A stretch of 64,000 nucleotides of DNA, from assembly GCA_958295865.1 (NCBI GenBank), contig CATQHF010000001.1, positions 620,001 to 684,000 on the forward strand, read 5' to 3'. Of this stretch, positions 17,030-25,761 are shown piece by piece. Position 1 is the first letter of the stretch, and each line of letters opens with the position of its first letter. The notes beneath the pieces were generated by a model, which was not told the origin of the DNA, made no database searches, and saw nothing but the letters and a program-made list of their open reading frames with translations. Origin of the DNA: an uncultured Dehalococcoidia bacterium (GTDB taxonomy: Bacteria; Chloroflexota; Dehalococcoidia; Lucifugimonadales; JADFKI01). The position numbers and the translations under genes were made by a program.

Positions 17030-18592
17030 ATGAAGATTGTAACCGCCGAGCAGATGCGCCGCATCGAAGACCGCTCAGAGGCGCAAGGCGTGTCCAAGGA
17101 CACGCTCATGGAGCATGCCGGGCTTAGCGTGGCGCGCTACATCCGGCGGCAGTTTTCGCCGCTCGTCGGCGTCCCTGTACCTGTCCTCGTCGGCCCCGGC
17201 AACAACGGCGGCGACGGTCTCGTCGTGGCGCGCCATCTGCATCGCTGGGGCGCGCGAGTGAACGTGTACATCTGCCGCGACAGACGCGCGCCGGACGCCA
17301 ACCTGAACATCGTTCGGGATATGGGCATACCCGTAATCACGGCATCGTCGGATGCGGGCTTGGAGCGACTGAGCGCACTGCTCGGCGAAGCCCATGTCCT
17401 CGTGGACGCCGTGCTTGGCATCGGGCGGCTGCGCCCCATAGAAGGCATCATGCGGGACATTCTGCTGCTGCTTGCGCGAACAAAGGCAAGCAGTCCCGAC
17501 ATGAAGATACTCGCCATAGATGTGCCAAGCGGTATGGACGCCGACAGCGGCGATGCCGACCCCGCATGCCCCGCCGCCGACATTACGCTGTCCATGGGCT
17601 ACCCCAAAGTCGGACATTACGCATACGGCGCGGCGTCGAGGGTTGGCGCGCTCGATGTTGTGGACATTGGGCTGCCCGACGGCATAGACGACGATGTGCC
17701 GCTCTCGCTGATGACCCCTGACGGCATGCGCCCCTTATTGCCGCTGCGTCCGTCGGATGCCCACAAGGGCAGTTTCGGCAAGGCGCTGGTCGTCGCCGGT
17801 TCGCTGAACTACATCGGCGCAGCCTACCTATCGGCGACCGCCGCAACGCGCGTGGGCAGTGGCTTGGTTACGCTCGCGCTGCCCGCGTCCATCCAAATGG
17901 CGGTGGCGTCCAAAGCCATCGAGCCGACATACCTGCCGCTTGCCGAATCGTCGCCCGGCGTGGCGCTCCCGACTGCCGCCAACGATGTGCTGGATGCGCT
18001 GGACGACTACGACAGCCTGCTGCTGGGCTGCGGCATGGGGCAGGCAGCGGATATGCGGCGCTTCATGGCTGCGGTTATGTATGCGGGCAAGCGTCTGCCA
18101 CCCGCCGTCATAGACGCCGACGGACTGAACACGCTTGCTAGTACGCGGCGCCGGTGGGAGCGCTTCTCCGCCGCCGCGATACTGACGCCGCACCCCGGCG
18201 AGATGGCGCGGCTCACCGGCAAGAGCGCGGGCGCGGTGCAAGCCGACCGCATCGGCATCGCAACCGAGTCGGCGGCGCGCTGGAACAAGATTGTCGTGCT
18301 GAAAGGCGCGCACACCGTCGTCGCCTTACCCGACGGCAACGCGATGCTGAGTCCGTTCACCAATCCCGGACTTGCCACCGCCGGAACGGGCGACGTGCTG
18401 GCGGGCAGCATCGCCGGGCTGCTCTCGCAGGGCGTATCGCCTGAACATGCCGCGCCGCTCGGCGTCTATCTGCACGGACTTGCGGGCGAGCGCGTGCGCG
18501 ACAGGCTTGGCGATACGGGCATGGTAGCGAGTGACCTGCTGCCCGAACTGCCCCTTGCCGTCCGCGCGCTGCGTGAAGGGAACTGCGGCTAG
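17030..18592 (+). CDS. nnr: Bifunctional NAD(P)H-hydrate epimerase / ADP-dependent NAD(P)H-hydrate dehydratase
   Basis: The 520-residue protein fuses a YjeF_N epimerase domain (about 1-215, with GPGNNGGDGLVVARHL) to a ribokinase-like dehydratase domain (about 225-520, with AHKGSFGKALVVAGS, LTPHPGEMARLTG and NPGLATAGTGDVLAG, whose Asp is the catalytic base). Together they repair hydrated NADH and NADPH. The ATG at 17030 (MKIVTAEQMRRIED) matches the family start better than the GTG at 17012, which overlaps the previous stop. The stop overlaps the ubiE GTG by one base. Confidence 0.93.
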   Translation: MKIVTAEQMRRIEDRSEAQGVSKDTLMEHAGLSVARYIRRQFSPLVGVPVPVLVGPGNNGGDGLVVARHLHRWGARVNVYICRDRRAPDANLNIVRDMGIPVITASSDAGLERLSALLGEAHVLVDAVLGIGRLRPIEGIMRDILLLLARTKASSPDMKILAIDVPSGMDADSGDADPACPAADITLSMGYPKVGHYAYGAASRVGALDVVDIGLPDGIDDDVPLSLMTPDGMRPLLPLRPSDAHKGSFGKALVVAGSLNYIGAAYLSATAATRVGSGLVTLALPASIQMAVASKAIEPTYLPLAESSPGVALPTAANDVLDALDDYDSLLLGCGMGQAADMRRFMAAVMYAGKRLPPAVIDADGLNTLASTRRRWERFSAAAILTPHPGEMARLTGKSAGAVQADRIGIATESAARWNKIVVLKGAHTVVALPDGNAMLSPFTNPGLATAGTGDVLAGSIAGLLSQGVSPEHAAPLGVYLHGLAGERVRDRLGDTGMVASDLLPELPLAVRALREGNCG

Positions 18593-19314
18593 TGGCGAAA
18601 CTGCGCGGTCAGGAACGCGCGCGCTATGTGAGCCGCATGTTCGGGCGCATATCCCGCCGCTACGACCTGCTGAACACCGTCATGACGGGCGGCAGGCACT
18701 ACGCATGGCGACAGTTGGCTGCCGATGCCGCAACCGCCTCTAATCTGTCGGGCGCGGCGCTGGATGTGGCATGCGGCACGGGCGACTTTGCGTTCGACCT
18801 CGCGCGCAAGAGCAATATCGAGCATGTCGTAGGGCTGGACTTCGTGCCGCCGATGCTCGCGCTCGCCATTGGCAAGGCGCGACGGCAGCGTCTCAGCGCC
18901 CAAACCGTCTTCATCGCGGGCGACGCGCACAGCCTACCCTTCGCGGACGACAGCTTTGTCTGCGCTACCGTAGGCTTCGGCGTGCGTAACTTCATAGATG
19001 TGCCGCGCGCCCTGTCCGAGATGGCGCGCGTCGTGCAGCCGGGCGGGCGCGTCGTGGTGCTCGAAATCGTGCGCATGGAGGGCAGGGGACTGCATAACCG
19101 GCTGCTTCCTTGGTGCTTCCAGCGAACCGCGCCTTTGTTGGGCGCAGTCTTGGCAGGCGACAGCGAGGCGTACTCCTACCTGCCCCAGTCCGTGGACGAG
19201 TTCCTGAGCGCGTCGCAGCTCGCGGATGTGATGGGGAGCGCGGGGCTGCGTAATGTGCGGCGTCGCAGCCTGGGGCTGGGCATGGTCGCCGCGCTGGTCG
19301 GCGAAGTGGCGTAA
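18592..19314 (+). CDS. ubiE: Demethylmenaquinone methyltransferase
   Basis: The 240-residue SAM-dependent methyltransferase has the UbiE/MenG opening (ERARYVSRMFGRISRRYDLLNTVMTGGRH), motif I DVACGTGDFAFDLA near residues 60-73, ATVGFGVRNFIDVPRAL and PGGRVVVLEIVR. It makes menaquinone by C-methylation. The GTG start overlaps the nnr stop. The last roughly 90 bases recur in diverged form at 19549-19639, beyond the tRNA gene. Confidence 0.93.
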   Translation: MAKLRGQERARYVSRMFGRISRRYDLLNTVMTGGRHYAWRQLAADAATASNLSGAALDVACGTGDFAFDLARKSNIEHVVGLDFVPPMLALAIGKARRQRLSAQTVFIAGDAHSLPFADDSFVCATVGFGVRNFIDVPRALSEMARVVQPGGRVVVLEIVRMEGRGLHNRLLPWCFQRTAPLLGAVLAGDSEAYSYLPQSVDEFLSASQLADVMGSAGLRNVRRRSLGLGMVAALVGEVA

Positions 19315-19430
19315 AAAGGGAAGGCTGCTCCGATTTCTCAGAACAGCCCTTGCGTTCAGTCTAGCCCAAACGGACTTACTAACGCCCTAACGCGCATTTA
19401 TGATACCACAGCGTGTTGGTATGTCAATAG

Positions 19431-19504
19431 AACCCCCGACGGGACTCGAACCCGCGACACACGCTGCGTTAGGGCGCTACTCTATCCATCTGAGTTACGG
19501 GGGC
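19431..19504 (-). tRNA. tRNA gene with atypical anticodon arm (isotype uncertain)
   Basis: A 74-base cloverleaf can be drawn: acceptor GCCCCCG with CGGGGGT (a G-U first pair), D-arm ACTC/GAGT, T-arm GCGGG-TTCGAGT-CCCGT and unpaired U73, with no encoded CCA. The body (GGATAGAGTA) resembles bacterial tRNA-Arg. The anticodon stem GCGCC/AGCGT has a G-U pair and a C-A mismatch at the loop. The loop CTAACGC places AAC (Val by position) as anticodon, which is unusual in bacteria. The arm sequence CGCCCTAACGC is repeated at 19383-19393 on the opposite strand, within the trailer. It may be a damaged or rearranged tRNA-Arg. Confidence 0.65.
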
Positions 19505-19548
19505 TGACAGAATATACCATACCGTCATTTATCTACGCAATTTCTCAA

Positions 19549-19639
19549 TGTGGTGATGGAGGGCGCGGGACTGCGTAATGTGCGGCGTCGCAGCCTTGGG
19601 ATGGGGATGGTCGCCGTGCTGGTCGGCGAAGTAGCCTGA
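19549..19639 (+). pseudogene. Detached, diverged copy of the ubiE 3' end
   Basis: The sequence encodes GLRNVRRRSLGMGMVAVLVG followed by EVA and a stop, against GLRNVRRRSLGLGMVAALVG plus EVA in the real ubiE. Differences include synonymous and conservative changes, so this is an end from a related allele rather than a fresh duplication. It has no start or upstream body. With the genuine tail it brackets the tRNA gene. Confidence 0.8.
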
Positions 19640-19660
19640 CGAGCCAGTATCCATGACGCA

Positions 19661-19690
19661 AAAAGACCCCGGTAAAACCGGGGCCTTCTG
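19661..19690 (-). terminator. Rho-independent terminator
   Basis: CCCCGGT (19667-19673) and ACCGGGG (19677-19683) form a 7-bp GC stem with a 3-base loop. On the minus strand the stem is followed by TCTTTTT, so it ends the transcript of the 19775-20332 gene, 85 bp upstream. It lacks a clear U-run on the plus strand. Confidence 0.85.
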
Positions 19691-19774
19691 CAATCACAAA
19701 AACCTAGACCATGCCATCTGAAAGCCTATCTAAGGGCAGGATACAGTTGGACGCGGTGTTTGTCAAGGAACACC

Positions 19775-20332
19775 CTACCGCTTATTTGAAAAGCCCTCGT
19801 TTTTGCCTATGCTATCGATGAGTTGGTCATATAGGGCTATGGCGTCCTTTGCCAATATGATAACCGCATCATACGAATGAGGTAGTTGTTGTTCATGGAG
19901 TTTATCCAAGATTTGATTTATCAAGCCTTGGTATTCTTCTCCCAAGAACTCGCTTATATCGTCTAAGTTATCCGCCATATTTCTAGCGGTAGTATGTGCA
20001 TTGGCATGTATGCGCCGAAGTTGGTCAACCCGTTCACGCGGCAGGTTCATTCTCGCTGTGCCGAACAAGAAGCTTTGATTGCCATAACCATCTTCAACTA
20101 CATAGGTTTCAAACTCGTCAATGACTCTTCGAGCATGAATCAATGTTCGCCTAGAGTTGAACCACTTTTGGCGAAACTCGTTATTTCGTTGAGTTTCGCT
20201 GAGCATCCTTCGGCGACGCGCTTCAAGGTATGTGCCACCACTGAAGAGCAACCCAAGTAGGGCAAAGCCTATGGCAAACGGGTCAGGATCAACTTCTGCA
20301 TCCGGAGGAACAATCGGTTCAGGCATTTGCAT
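19775..20332 (-). CDS. Hypothetical single-TM membrane protein
   Basis: I recognise no family for this 185-residue product. It has an acidic, proline-containing N-terminus, one hydrophobic segment (FAIGFALLGLLFSGGTYL, about residues 18-35), a strongly basic stop-transfer RRRRML, and then a long charged helical cytoplasmic domain (RRTLIHARRVIDEFETY and later NMADNLDDISEFLGEEYQG). Base composition is lower in GC than its neighbours, which may reflect recent acquisition. A terminator follows at 19661-19690. Confidence 0.65.
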   Translation of the reverse strand: MQMPEPIVPPDAEVDPDPFAIGFALLGLLFSGGTYLEARRRRMLSETQRNNEFRQKWFNSRRTLIHARRVIDEFETYVVEDGYGNQSFLFGTARMNLPRERVDQLRRIHANAHTTARNMADNLDDISEFLGEEYQGLINQILDKLHEQQLPHSYDAVIILAKDAIALYDQLIDSIGKNEGFSNKR

Positions 20333-20386
20333 ATTCCTAAATCCTCTGTACGGAGTGAAAGATAATCTATTTTAGCAGATTACGCG

Positions 20387-21535
20387 CTACAGCGACGGCC
20401 GCTCCGCCAGCGTTACGCTTGTTACATCCGTTTCATTCTCGTGGATGTACTCCACCTGAATCTCCTGGCCGACCTCGAATGTCCAGAGCAGCGTCAGAAA
20501 CCCCGCCATGTCCGGCGTCGGTATGTCGTTCAGCTTGGTGATGACATCGCCCACGCGGATGCCGCCCTCGTAGGCGGGCCCGTCGAGCGTCATGCGCGTT
20601 ACGATGATGCCCTCGTCCACATTCAGCCCGAGCTGGGTAGCGCGCGCGGGCGTAACATCCGTGCCGGTAAGACCGATGAGCGGCCTAACGACGCGCCCGT
20701 GCTCGATGAGGCTGTCGATTATCGGCTCCGCGGCGGTGGAGCTGATGGCAAAGCCGATACCCTGCGCCCGCCGTATTATCGCCGTATTGATGCCCACGAC
20801 CTCGCCTTGAAGGTTGATGAGCGGGCCGCCGCTGTTGCCGTCGTTGATCGCGGCGTCCGTCTGTATCAGCCCGTACAGGTCGCCGCGCTCGGTGCTGATA
20901 GTCCTATCGACCGCGCTCACGATGCCGAGCGTAACCGTAGGCCCTCCCTTCAGCGCCAGCGCGTTGCCCAGCGCGACCACCCAGTCGCCGACATGCATGC
21001 CGTCCGAATTGCCCATCGTGATAGTTGCCAGATTGTCCTCGTCAATCTTGAGCACCGCCAAGTCGGTTATGATGTCGTAACCGACGACCGTTGCGTCGTA
21101 GATGTTGCCGCTCGGCAGGCTGACCTTTATGTCGTTCGCGCCCTGAATGACATGAAAGTTGGTCACGATATAGCCGTCGGAGCGAATGACCACGCCCGTG
21201 CCAGCGCCCTCGTCGTTGAAGTCGAAGAACATGCCCCGGCTCACCGACTCCACGGAGATGGACGCGACCGCCGGCTCGATTTCGTGGACTAGGCTTGATA
21301 TGGACGGCAGAGACACCAGCGCGGCGGGAGGCGGCATCGCGGGCGCGGGCTGCGCGCTCCGAGCGGAGTCGTCCGGCGCGTCGATCACCACTTGCGGCGT
21401 GGATGCGACCGCCTCGCCGGAAAATGTGGATAGCTGCTGCGTGGATTCGGGCGTGGCGTCATTGGCGCATGCGGCTATGATTACCGCGAGCGCCAGCGTC
21501 AGTATGATGATGCTTGCGATGCGTAAGTGCGGCAT
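20387..21535 (-). CDS. HtrA/DegP-like trypsin-type serine protease, lipoprotein
   Basis: The product of about 382 residues starts with a lipoprotein signal (MPHLRIASIIILTLALAVIIAAC), then a Pro/Ala/Ser-rich linker, a trypsin-like domain with His in YIVTNFHVIQG, Asp in TDLAVLKID and Ser in NDGNSGGPL, and one C-terminal PDZ domain (LGLNVDEGIIVTRMTLDGPA onward). Such proteases act on the outer face of the membrane in quality control. The ATG at 21535 is preferred to the one at 21559 because it puts the lipobox Cys at a normal distance. It lies 111 bp downstream of the surface-protein gene on the same strand. Confidence 0.88.
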   Translation of the reverse strand: MPHLRIASIIILTLALAVIIAACANDATPESTQQLSTFSGEAVASTPQVVIDAPDDSARSAQPAPAMPPPAALVSLPSISSLVHEIEPAVASISVESVSRGMFFDFNDEGAGTGVVIRSDGYIVTNFHVIQGANDIKVSLPSGNIYDATVVGYDIITDLAVLKIDEDNLATITMGNSDGMHVGDWVVALGNALALKGGPTVTLGIVSAVDRTISTERGDLYGLIQTDAAINDGNSGGPLINLQGEVVGINTAIIRRAQGIGFAISSTAAEPIIDSLIEHGRVVRPLIGLTGTDVTPARATQLGLNVDEGIIVTRMTLDGPAYEGGIRVGDVITKLNDIPTPDMAGFLTLLWTFEVGQEIQVEYIHENETDVTSVTLAERPSL

Positions 21536-21645
21536 ACAACCATCATAGCCGAGCGACATATCACGGTCAAACCCCGAACTTCACCCGAATGGTAGCGCTT
21601 GCCTCAAACTGACACTGATGGGCAGAATGAGCGGCAACGCTGCCG

Positions 21646-23922
21646 TCATCGCTTGCGGCGGCGCAGTCGCATGCCCCCGGCGGCAAGCGTAACGGGCAGC
21701 AGCAGCAGCGCAAGGTTGGCTGCGCCCGTCAGAGGTGATGTCGGCTGCGTCGGCGCGCTGCAAGCGCCGCCGGGCGTTTCATCCGTCGCGCCCGGCTGTA
21801 TAGCGGTCGGCGGTGGCGCGGGCGTATCCCTTGCCACAGCCGCTGCCTCCGGCGTGTGCGTCGCCGCAGGTTCAGGCGTGTCTGTAGGCATAGGCGTGTG
21901 CGTCGCCGCAGGTTCAGGCGTATCTGTGGGCATAGGCGTGTGCGTCGCCGCAGGTTCAGGCGTATCTGTGGGCATAGGCGTGTGCGTCGCCGTAGGTTCA
22001 GGCGTATCTGTGGGCATAGGCGTGTGCGTCGCCGTAGGTTCGGGCGTGTCTGTGGGCATAGGCGTGTGCGTCGCCGTAGGTTCGGGTGTATCTGTGGGCG
22101 TCGGCGTGTGCGTCGCAGTCGGCGCGGGCGTTGCCGTAGGCTCAGGCATAGCCGTCTGCGCCGGTTGTGCCGTCGTGGTAGGCGTCACGGGCGTCGCTGT
22201 CGGGACGGGCGTGTTAATTGGCGTAGGTGTCTGCGCCGGTTGTGCCGTCGTGGTAGGCGTCACGGGCGTAGCCGTAGGTGGAACGGGCGTAGCGGTAGGC
22301 GGGACGGGCGTAGCCGTAGGCGCGGGCGTCCCTGTCGGCATAGGTGTTGCCGTAGGCGTCCGATTTGGATCGCGGCGCACATTGACCGCCAGCAGTATCC
22401 TCGCTTCCCCGCCGTTGGAATCGATTTCCAGGTCTCCGATGTAGTTGTCCGGCGCGAGGTCGTCCCTCAGCTGCAAGAGGACTACGCCATCTCCCGATTG
22501 CGGCGTGTGCGGAATGACCAGCTCCATCCATTCGGGAAAAGCGGCAACCTCCCAATTCAGCGTGGGCTTGGTGGTATTGGTTATGTTGAAAGTCGCCACT
22601 TTCTCAGACGTTCCTTCCGTGACGGAGCCGAACTGCCACTCAGTTGGGGACACATGTATCTTCGCGCCCTCGCGCATATCAAAGGTCTCGGCGTCCCTGT
22701 CTTCCGTTCGTATGGAATGGAACGGCGCAACCTCGAAGTTGTGCGCGTTGCGAAGCTCTATGCCGACTTTGTACTCGCCTTCGAGCGAGCCGAACGGCGC
22801 TTGCCAGTTGAATGTTTCGTTGCCGGAAGTGTCGCCATCGGCAACGGTCAAGATGACATCCTCGCCGACGGTGCTGCTGTCATAGACTATCGCGTTCGCG
22901 GGGCTACGCACGACGAAGGTGACGCGGTACTCGACATCCGTATTCCCTTCGTTGTCGATGCGATACATGAAGTCCAATTCATCGCCGGGGTCAACCTCTC
23001 GCGGTCTGACGACAAAGCGGTCGATCTTGCCCTTGGCGTTCCGGTCGATGCGCGCGTTGACCGGGAACTTGAACTCGCCTGCGTTGGACTTTATCGTTAT
23101 CTCATCGGAGAATCTGCCGAGCAGAGCCGTCTGGCGAACTTGCACGCGCACAGTGCCGGTATTGACGACCTCGACGCTTCGGTTGGCGTCTGTCGGGTCC
23201 AGCTTCGGCTCAACAAGATTCAGCCACCCGCTTGGCCAATCGATGACTCGCCATGTCAGATTGCCCGCGTCGCGGTTGCCCGGAGAGACGATGATAAAGT
23301 CTATGGGCGTCTCCTCGTCGCTGACATCGCCGAAGTCTATGCGCTCTTTGGATCGAAAAACATATCGCGGTTCTGCGTCAACCGTAATTCCCTGCTTCAA
23401 GGTATGTTCCACCTTATCAGGCGTGTCTGCCAGCCGCACGGTGACGCTGAACTTATACCCGTCTTCGGGCAGGTCATAGGGCACATTCCACACCAGCTCG
23501 ACGCTGTCCCGCTCCGACGGCTCAAGCGTGATGTGTTGCAGATTATCGGGATCCGCGCTGCCGTCGTAGATGATGCCCTTCTCTTGGCGTTCGATTTTGA
23601 ACGCCAAGACATATCGCGCATAGTAATCGGGCGCGTCCCTTGCAATGGCTTCGCTGTCCCTATGGTCCTTCACCACGACCTCGGCGCTTATTCGCCCTCC
23701 GGTGTCAAACCTGACAGTTCTCTTGTCCTCGAACTTGTTGCTAAGCTTGATGCGCTCAATCTCGACCACGCGCGGCGCGGACTGGAACGGCGGCGACGCC
23801 TGAATGCCGCCCGCCGCCAGCAGCCAGACGGCGACCACCGCCAGCGATCCTATTATGCCGAGATGTAGCGGCGCCGTCCCCCGGATGCGCTTTAGGCATT
23901 TGCGAACCGTGTCAATCAGCAT
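21646..23922 (-). CDS. Large Thr/Pro-repeat surface protein with Ig/BACON-like domains
   Basis: The 758-residue protein has an N-terminal signal/anchor (LGIIGSLAVVAVWLLAAGG), about 470 residues of beta-rich repeats resembling Ig-like/BACON folds (LTWRVIDWPSGWLNLVEPKL near 220 and LNWEVAAFPEWMELVIPHTP near 460), a Thr/Pro-rich stalk of about 210 residues, and a C-terminal hydrophobic segment with a basic end (LALLLLPVTLAAGGMRLRRRKR). The layout suggests a stalked protein anchored at the cell surface, without an LPXTG motif. The stalk contains six 14-residue repeats encoded by near-identical 42-bp units. The HtrA-like gene follows downstream. Confidence 0.75.
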   Translation of the reverse strand: MLIDTVRKCLKRIRGTAPLHLGIIGSLAVVAVWLLAAGGIQASPPFQSAPRVVEIERIKLSNKFEDKRTVRFDTGGRISAEVVVKDHRDSEAIARDAPDYYARYVLAFKIERQEKGIIYDGSADPDNLQHITLEPSERDSVELVWNVPYDLPEDGYKFSVTVRLADTPDKVEHTLKQGITVDAEPRYVFRSKERIDFGDVSDEETPIDFIIVSPGNRDAGNLTWRVIDWPSGWLNLVEPKLDPTDANRSVEVVNTGTVRVQVRQTALLGRFSDEITIKSNAGEFKFPVNARIDRNAKGKIDRFVVRPREVDPGDELDFMYRIDNEGNTDVEYRVTFVVRSPANAIVYDSSTVGEDVILTVADGDTSGNETFNWQAPFGSLEGEYKVGIELRNAHNFEVAPFHSIRTEDRDAETFDMREGAKIHVSPTEWQFGSVTEGTSEKVATFNITNTTKPTLNWEVAAFPEWMELVIPHTPQSGDGVVLLQLRDDLAPDNYIGDLEIDSNGGEARILLAVNVRRDPNRTPTATPMPTGTPAPTATPVPPTATPVPPTATPVTPTTTAQPAQTPTPINTPVPTATPVTPTTTAQPAQTAMPEPTATPAPTATHTPTPTDTPEPTATHTPMPTDTPEPTATHTPMPTDTPEPTATHTPMPTDTPEPAATHTPMPTDTPEPAATHTPMPTDTPEPAATHTPEAAAVARDTPAPPPTAIQPGATDETPGGACSAPTQPTSPLTGAANLALLLLPVTLAAGGMRLRRRKR
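21851..22102 (-). repeat. Six tandem 42-bp repeats in surface-protein stalk
   Basis: Units start at 21851, 21893, 21935, 21977, 22019 and 22061, with a partial seventh at 22103. Each encodes TPEP(T/A)ATHTP(M/T)PTD. Near-identity at synonymous sites points to recent slippage or recombination, so unit number may vary between strains. Confidence 0.88.
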
Positions 23923-23989
23923 GTCCTATTTTCCACTCATTGCGGGCTTGATGAGTCCTGCGATAGCGTTTTCATTCAAGTGGCGAGTG

Positions 23990-24200
23990 TTGATGCGTCA
24001 TCCCCGCTCACTCCCCGTTATTCCTACTCACTTCCCGTCATCCCCGCTCACTCCCCCGTCATTCCTAACTCACTTCCCGTCATTCCTGCGAAAGCAGGAA
24101 TCCGGTGCGATATAGCAGCAAAACCGTCTCAAAGGAAACGCTATCGTGTTGATGCGTCCCCTTGCGTGAGCGGGAATCCGGCGCGGCATAGCGACAAAAC
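23990..24200. repeat. Cluster of nested palindromic repeat fragments
   Basis: Short motifs of the type CACTCCCCGTCATTCC are repeated four to five times in tandem (24000-24080), leading into a copy of the interspersed element (CATTCCTGCGAAAGCAGG near 24079) and further degenerate pieces to about 24200. The 486-bp gap between the surface-protein gene and the aminotransferase holds little else apart from an AT-rich stretch at 24255-24320 that may carry a promoter. Confidence 0.7.
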
Positions 24201-24408
24201 CACTCACCATATTAGTCGCCCATATCAGCCGCTTGCCTGCCAAAGACCTAACATGTAGTTTAGCCTAAACCGATGCCTATATGTTAAACGATGTGTTAAA
24301 ATTATGCGGTATATTCCCGCGCAATCCTGCCACAAGCGCAGCCGCGCCGACAGCGATTAGCGACCGCCCGAATAGCGAACAACCCCAGAATACGGAGGAT
24401 ACGACGAA

Positions 24409-25479
24409 GTGAATCTGCGAACCCCTGGCCCCATACCCGTGCCGGACGACATCCTGGAGTCCATGTCCTGGCAGATGATCAACCACCGCGGCCCAGAGTA
24501 CAAGGATTTGCTCTTCCGCACCACTGAGGGCGTGAAGCAGGTCTTCGACACCAAGAACGACCTCTACATCCTGACCTCATCGGGTACGGGCGCGATGGAG
24601 GCGGCGATAGTGAACACGCTCTCGCCCGGCGACAAGGTGGTCAATGTCTGCGTGGGCGTGTTCGGCATACGCTTCGGCGAGATTGCGGAACTCTTCGGCG
24701 CGGAGGTCATCAGCCTCGACTTCCCCTTCGGCAGCGCCGCCGACCCCGACAAAATCAGAGAGACACTCAATGACAACCCCGATGTGAAGGCTGTGCTGGT
24801 TACGCACAACGAAACTTCCACGGGCGTAACCAACGACCTGCGGGCAATCGCCGAGGTGGTCAAGGGCGAGTTCGACATGCTGCTGCTCGTCGACGGCATC
24901 AGCAGCGTATGCTCCATCCCCATCAGCACCGACGCATGGGGCTGCGATGTCGTGGCGACGGCGTCGCAGAAGGGCTGGATGCTGCCGCCGGGCTTGGCGT
25001 TCATCAGCTTCAGCGAGCGCGCTTGGCAGGCGCACGCCGAAGCGAAGATGCCGCGCTACTACTTCGATATGGCGATGTACAAGCGCTACTACGAAATCGG
25101 ACAGCCGCCTTACACCCCCGCAATCTCCCTGATGTTCGGGCTGGATGTCGCGCTCAAGCGCATCCTCGACGAGGGCATGGGCAGCATCTACGAGCGCCAT
25201 GCCACCATCGGCAAGCTGACCCGCGAAGGCGTGAAATCGCTAGGGCTGACGCTGTTCCCGGACGAGAGCGTCGCATCCGACACCGTAACCGCCGTGAATG
25301 TTCCCAAGGGCGTGGACGGCGGCAAGTTCGTCGCCACCCTGCGCGATGAACACGGCGTCATCCTCACCGGCGGCCAGGCGTCCCTCGCCGGCAAGATATT
25401 CCGCATCGGACACCTAGGCTACACTTCCGAGCAGGAGATACGCGAAGTTCTGGACGCCATAAAGCAGACCTTGAACTAG
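24409..25479 (+). CDS. Class V aminotransferase, alanine-glyoxylate/serine-pyruvate type
   Basis: The 356-residue PLP enzyme has the AGXT/SPT layout: NLRTPGPIPVPDDILESM at the start, LTSSGTGAMEAAIVN near residues 55-69, DGISSVCSIPIS near 163 and the PLP lysine in ASQKGWMLPPG near 186. Such enzymes use glyoxylate or pyruvate as amino acceptor. The GTG start is supported by GGAGGAT at 24394-24400. Its TAG stop (25477-25479) is part of the terminus of the adjacent interspersed repeat, so the natural C-terminus may have been altered by the insertion. Confidence 0.9.
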   Translation: MNLRTPGPIPVPDDILESMSWQMINHRGPEYKDLLFRTTEGVKQVFDTKNDLYILTSSGTGAMEAAIVNTLSPGDKVVNVCVGVFGIRFGEIAELFGAEVISLDFPFGSAADPDKIRETLNDNPDVKAVLVTHNETSTGVTNDLRAIAEVVKGEFDMLLLVDGISSVCSIPISTDAWGCDVVATASQKGWMLPPGLAFISFSERAWQAHAEAKMPRYYFDMAMYKRYYEIGQPPYTPAISLMFGLDVALKRILDEGMGSIYERHATIGKLTREGVKSLGLTLFPDESVASDTVTAVNVPKGVDGGKFVATLRDEHGVILTGGQASLAGKIFRIGHLGYTSEQEIREVLDAIKQTLN

Positions 25480-25588
25480 GTTATGCGAACAAATCCCGTC
25501 ATTCCTGCCTACTCACCAGTCATTCCTGCGAAAGCAGGAATCCAGCGCTTCAAATAGGCGGGAATGACGCATATATCCACACAACTTA
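25477..25588. repeat. Palindromic interspersed repeat, abutting a stop codon
   Basis: It runs from TAGGTTATGCGAACA (25477) to TATCCACACAACTTA (25588), with arms CGTCATTCCTGCC, CATTCCTGCGAAAGCAGG and GGCGGGAATGACG. The first three bases are the stop codon of the upstream aminotransferase gene. Confidence 0.8.
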
Positions 25589-25761
25589 AATCCTAATGTT
25601 ATTCTGAATGAAGCGCGGCGGAATGAAGAATCTGAAGCATTTGCATGGATTTGCCACGGCGACTTTAGATTTCTCGCTTCGCTCGAAATGACAGAGTAAA
25701 AGGCGCGGCGGAATGGCATAGCCATACACAGGGCGCGCGTGTGTTGAGCGGGGGCACGAAT

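Noticed and set aside
21856..23868. Open frame of 670 codons on the plus strand across the surface-protein gene
   Set aside because: Arg-rich low-complexity product that is simply the reverse reading of the Thr/Pro stalk and beta domains.
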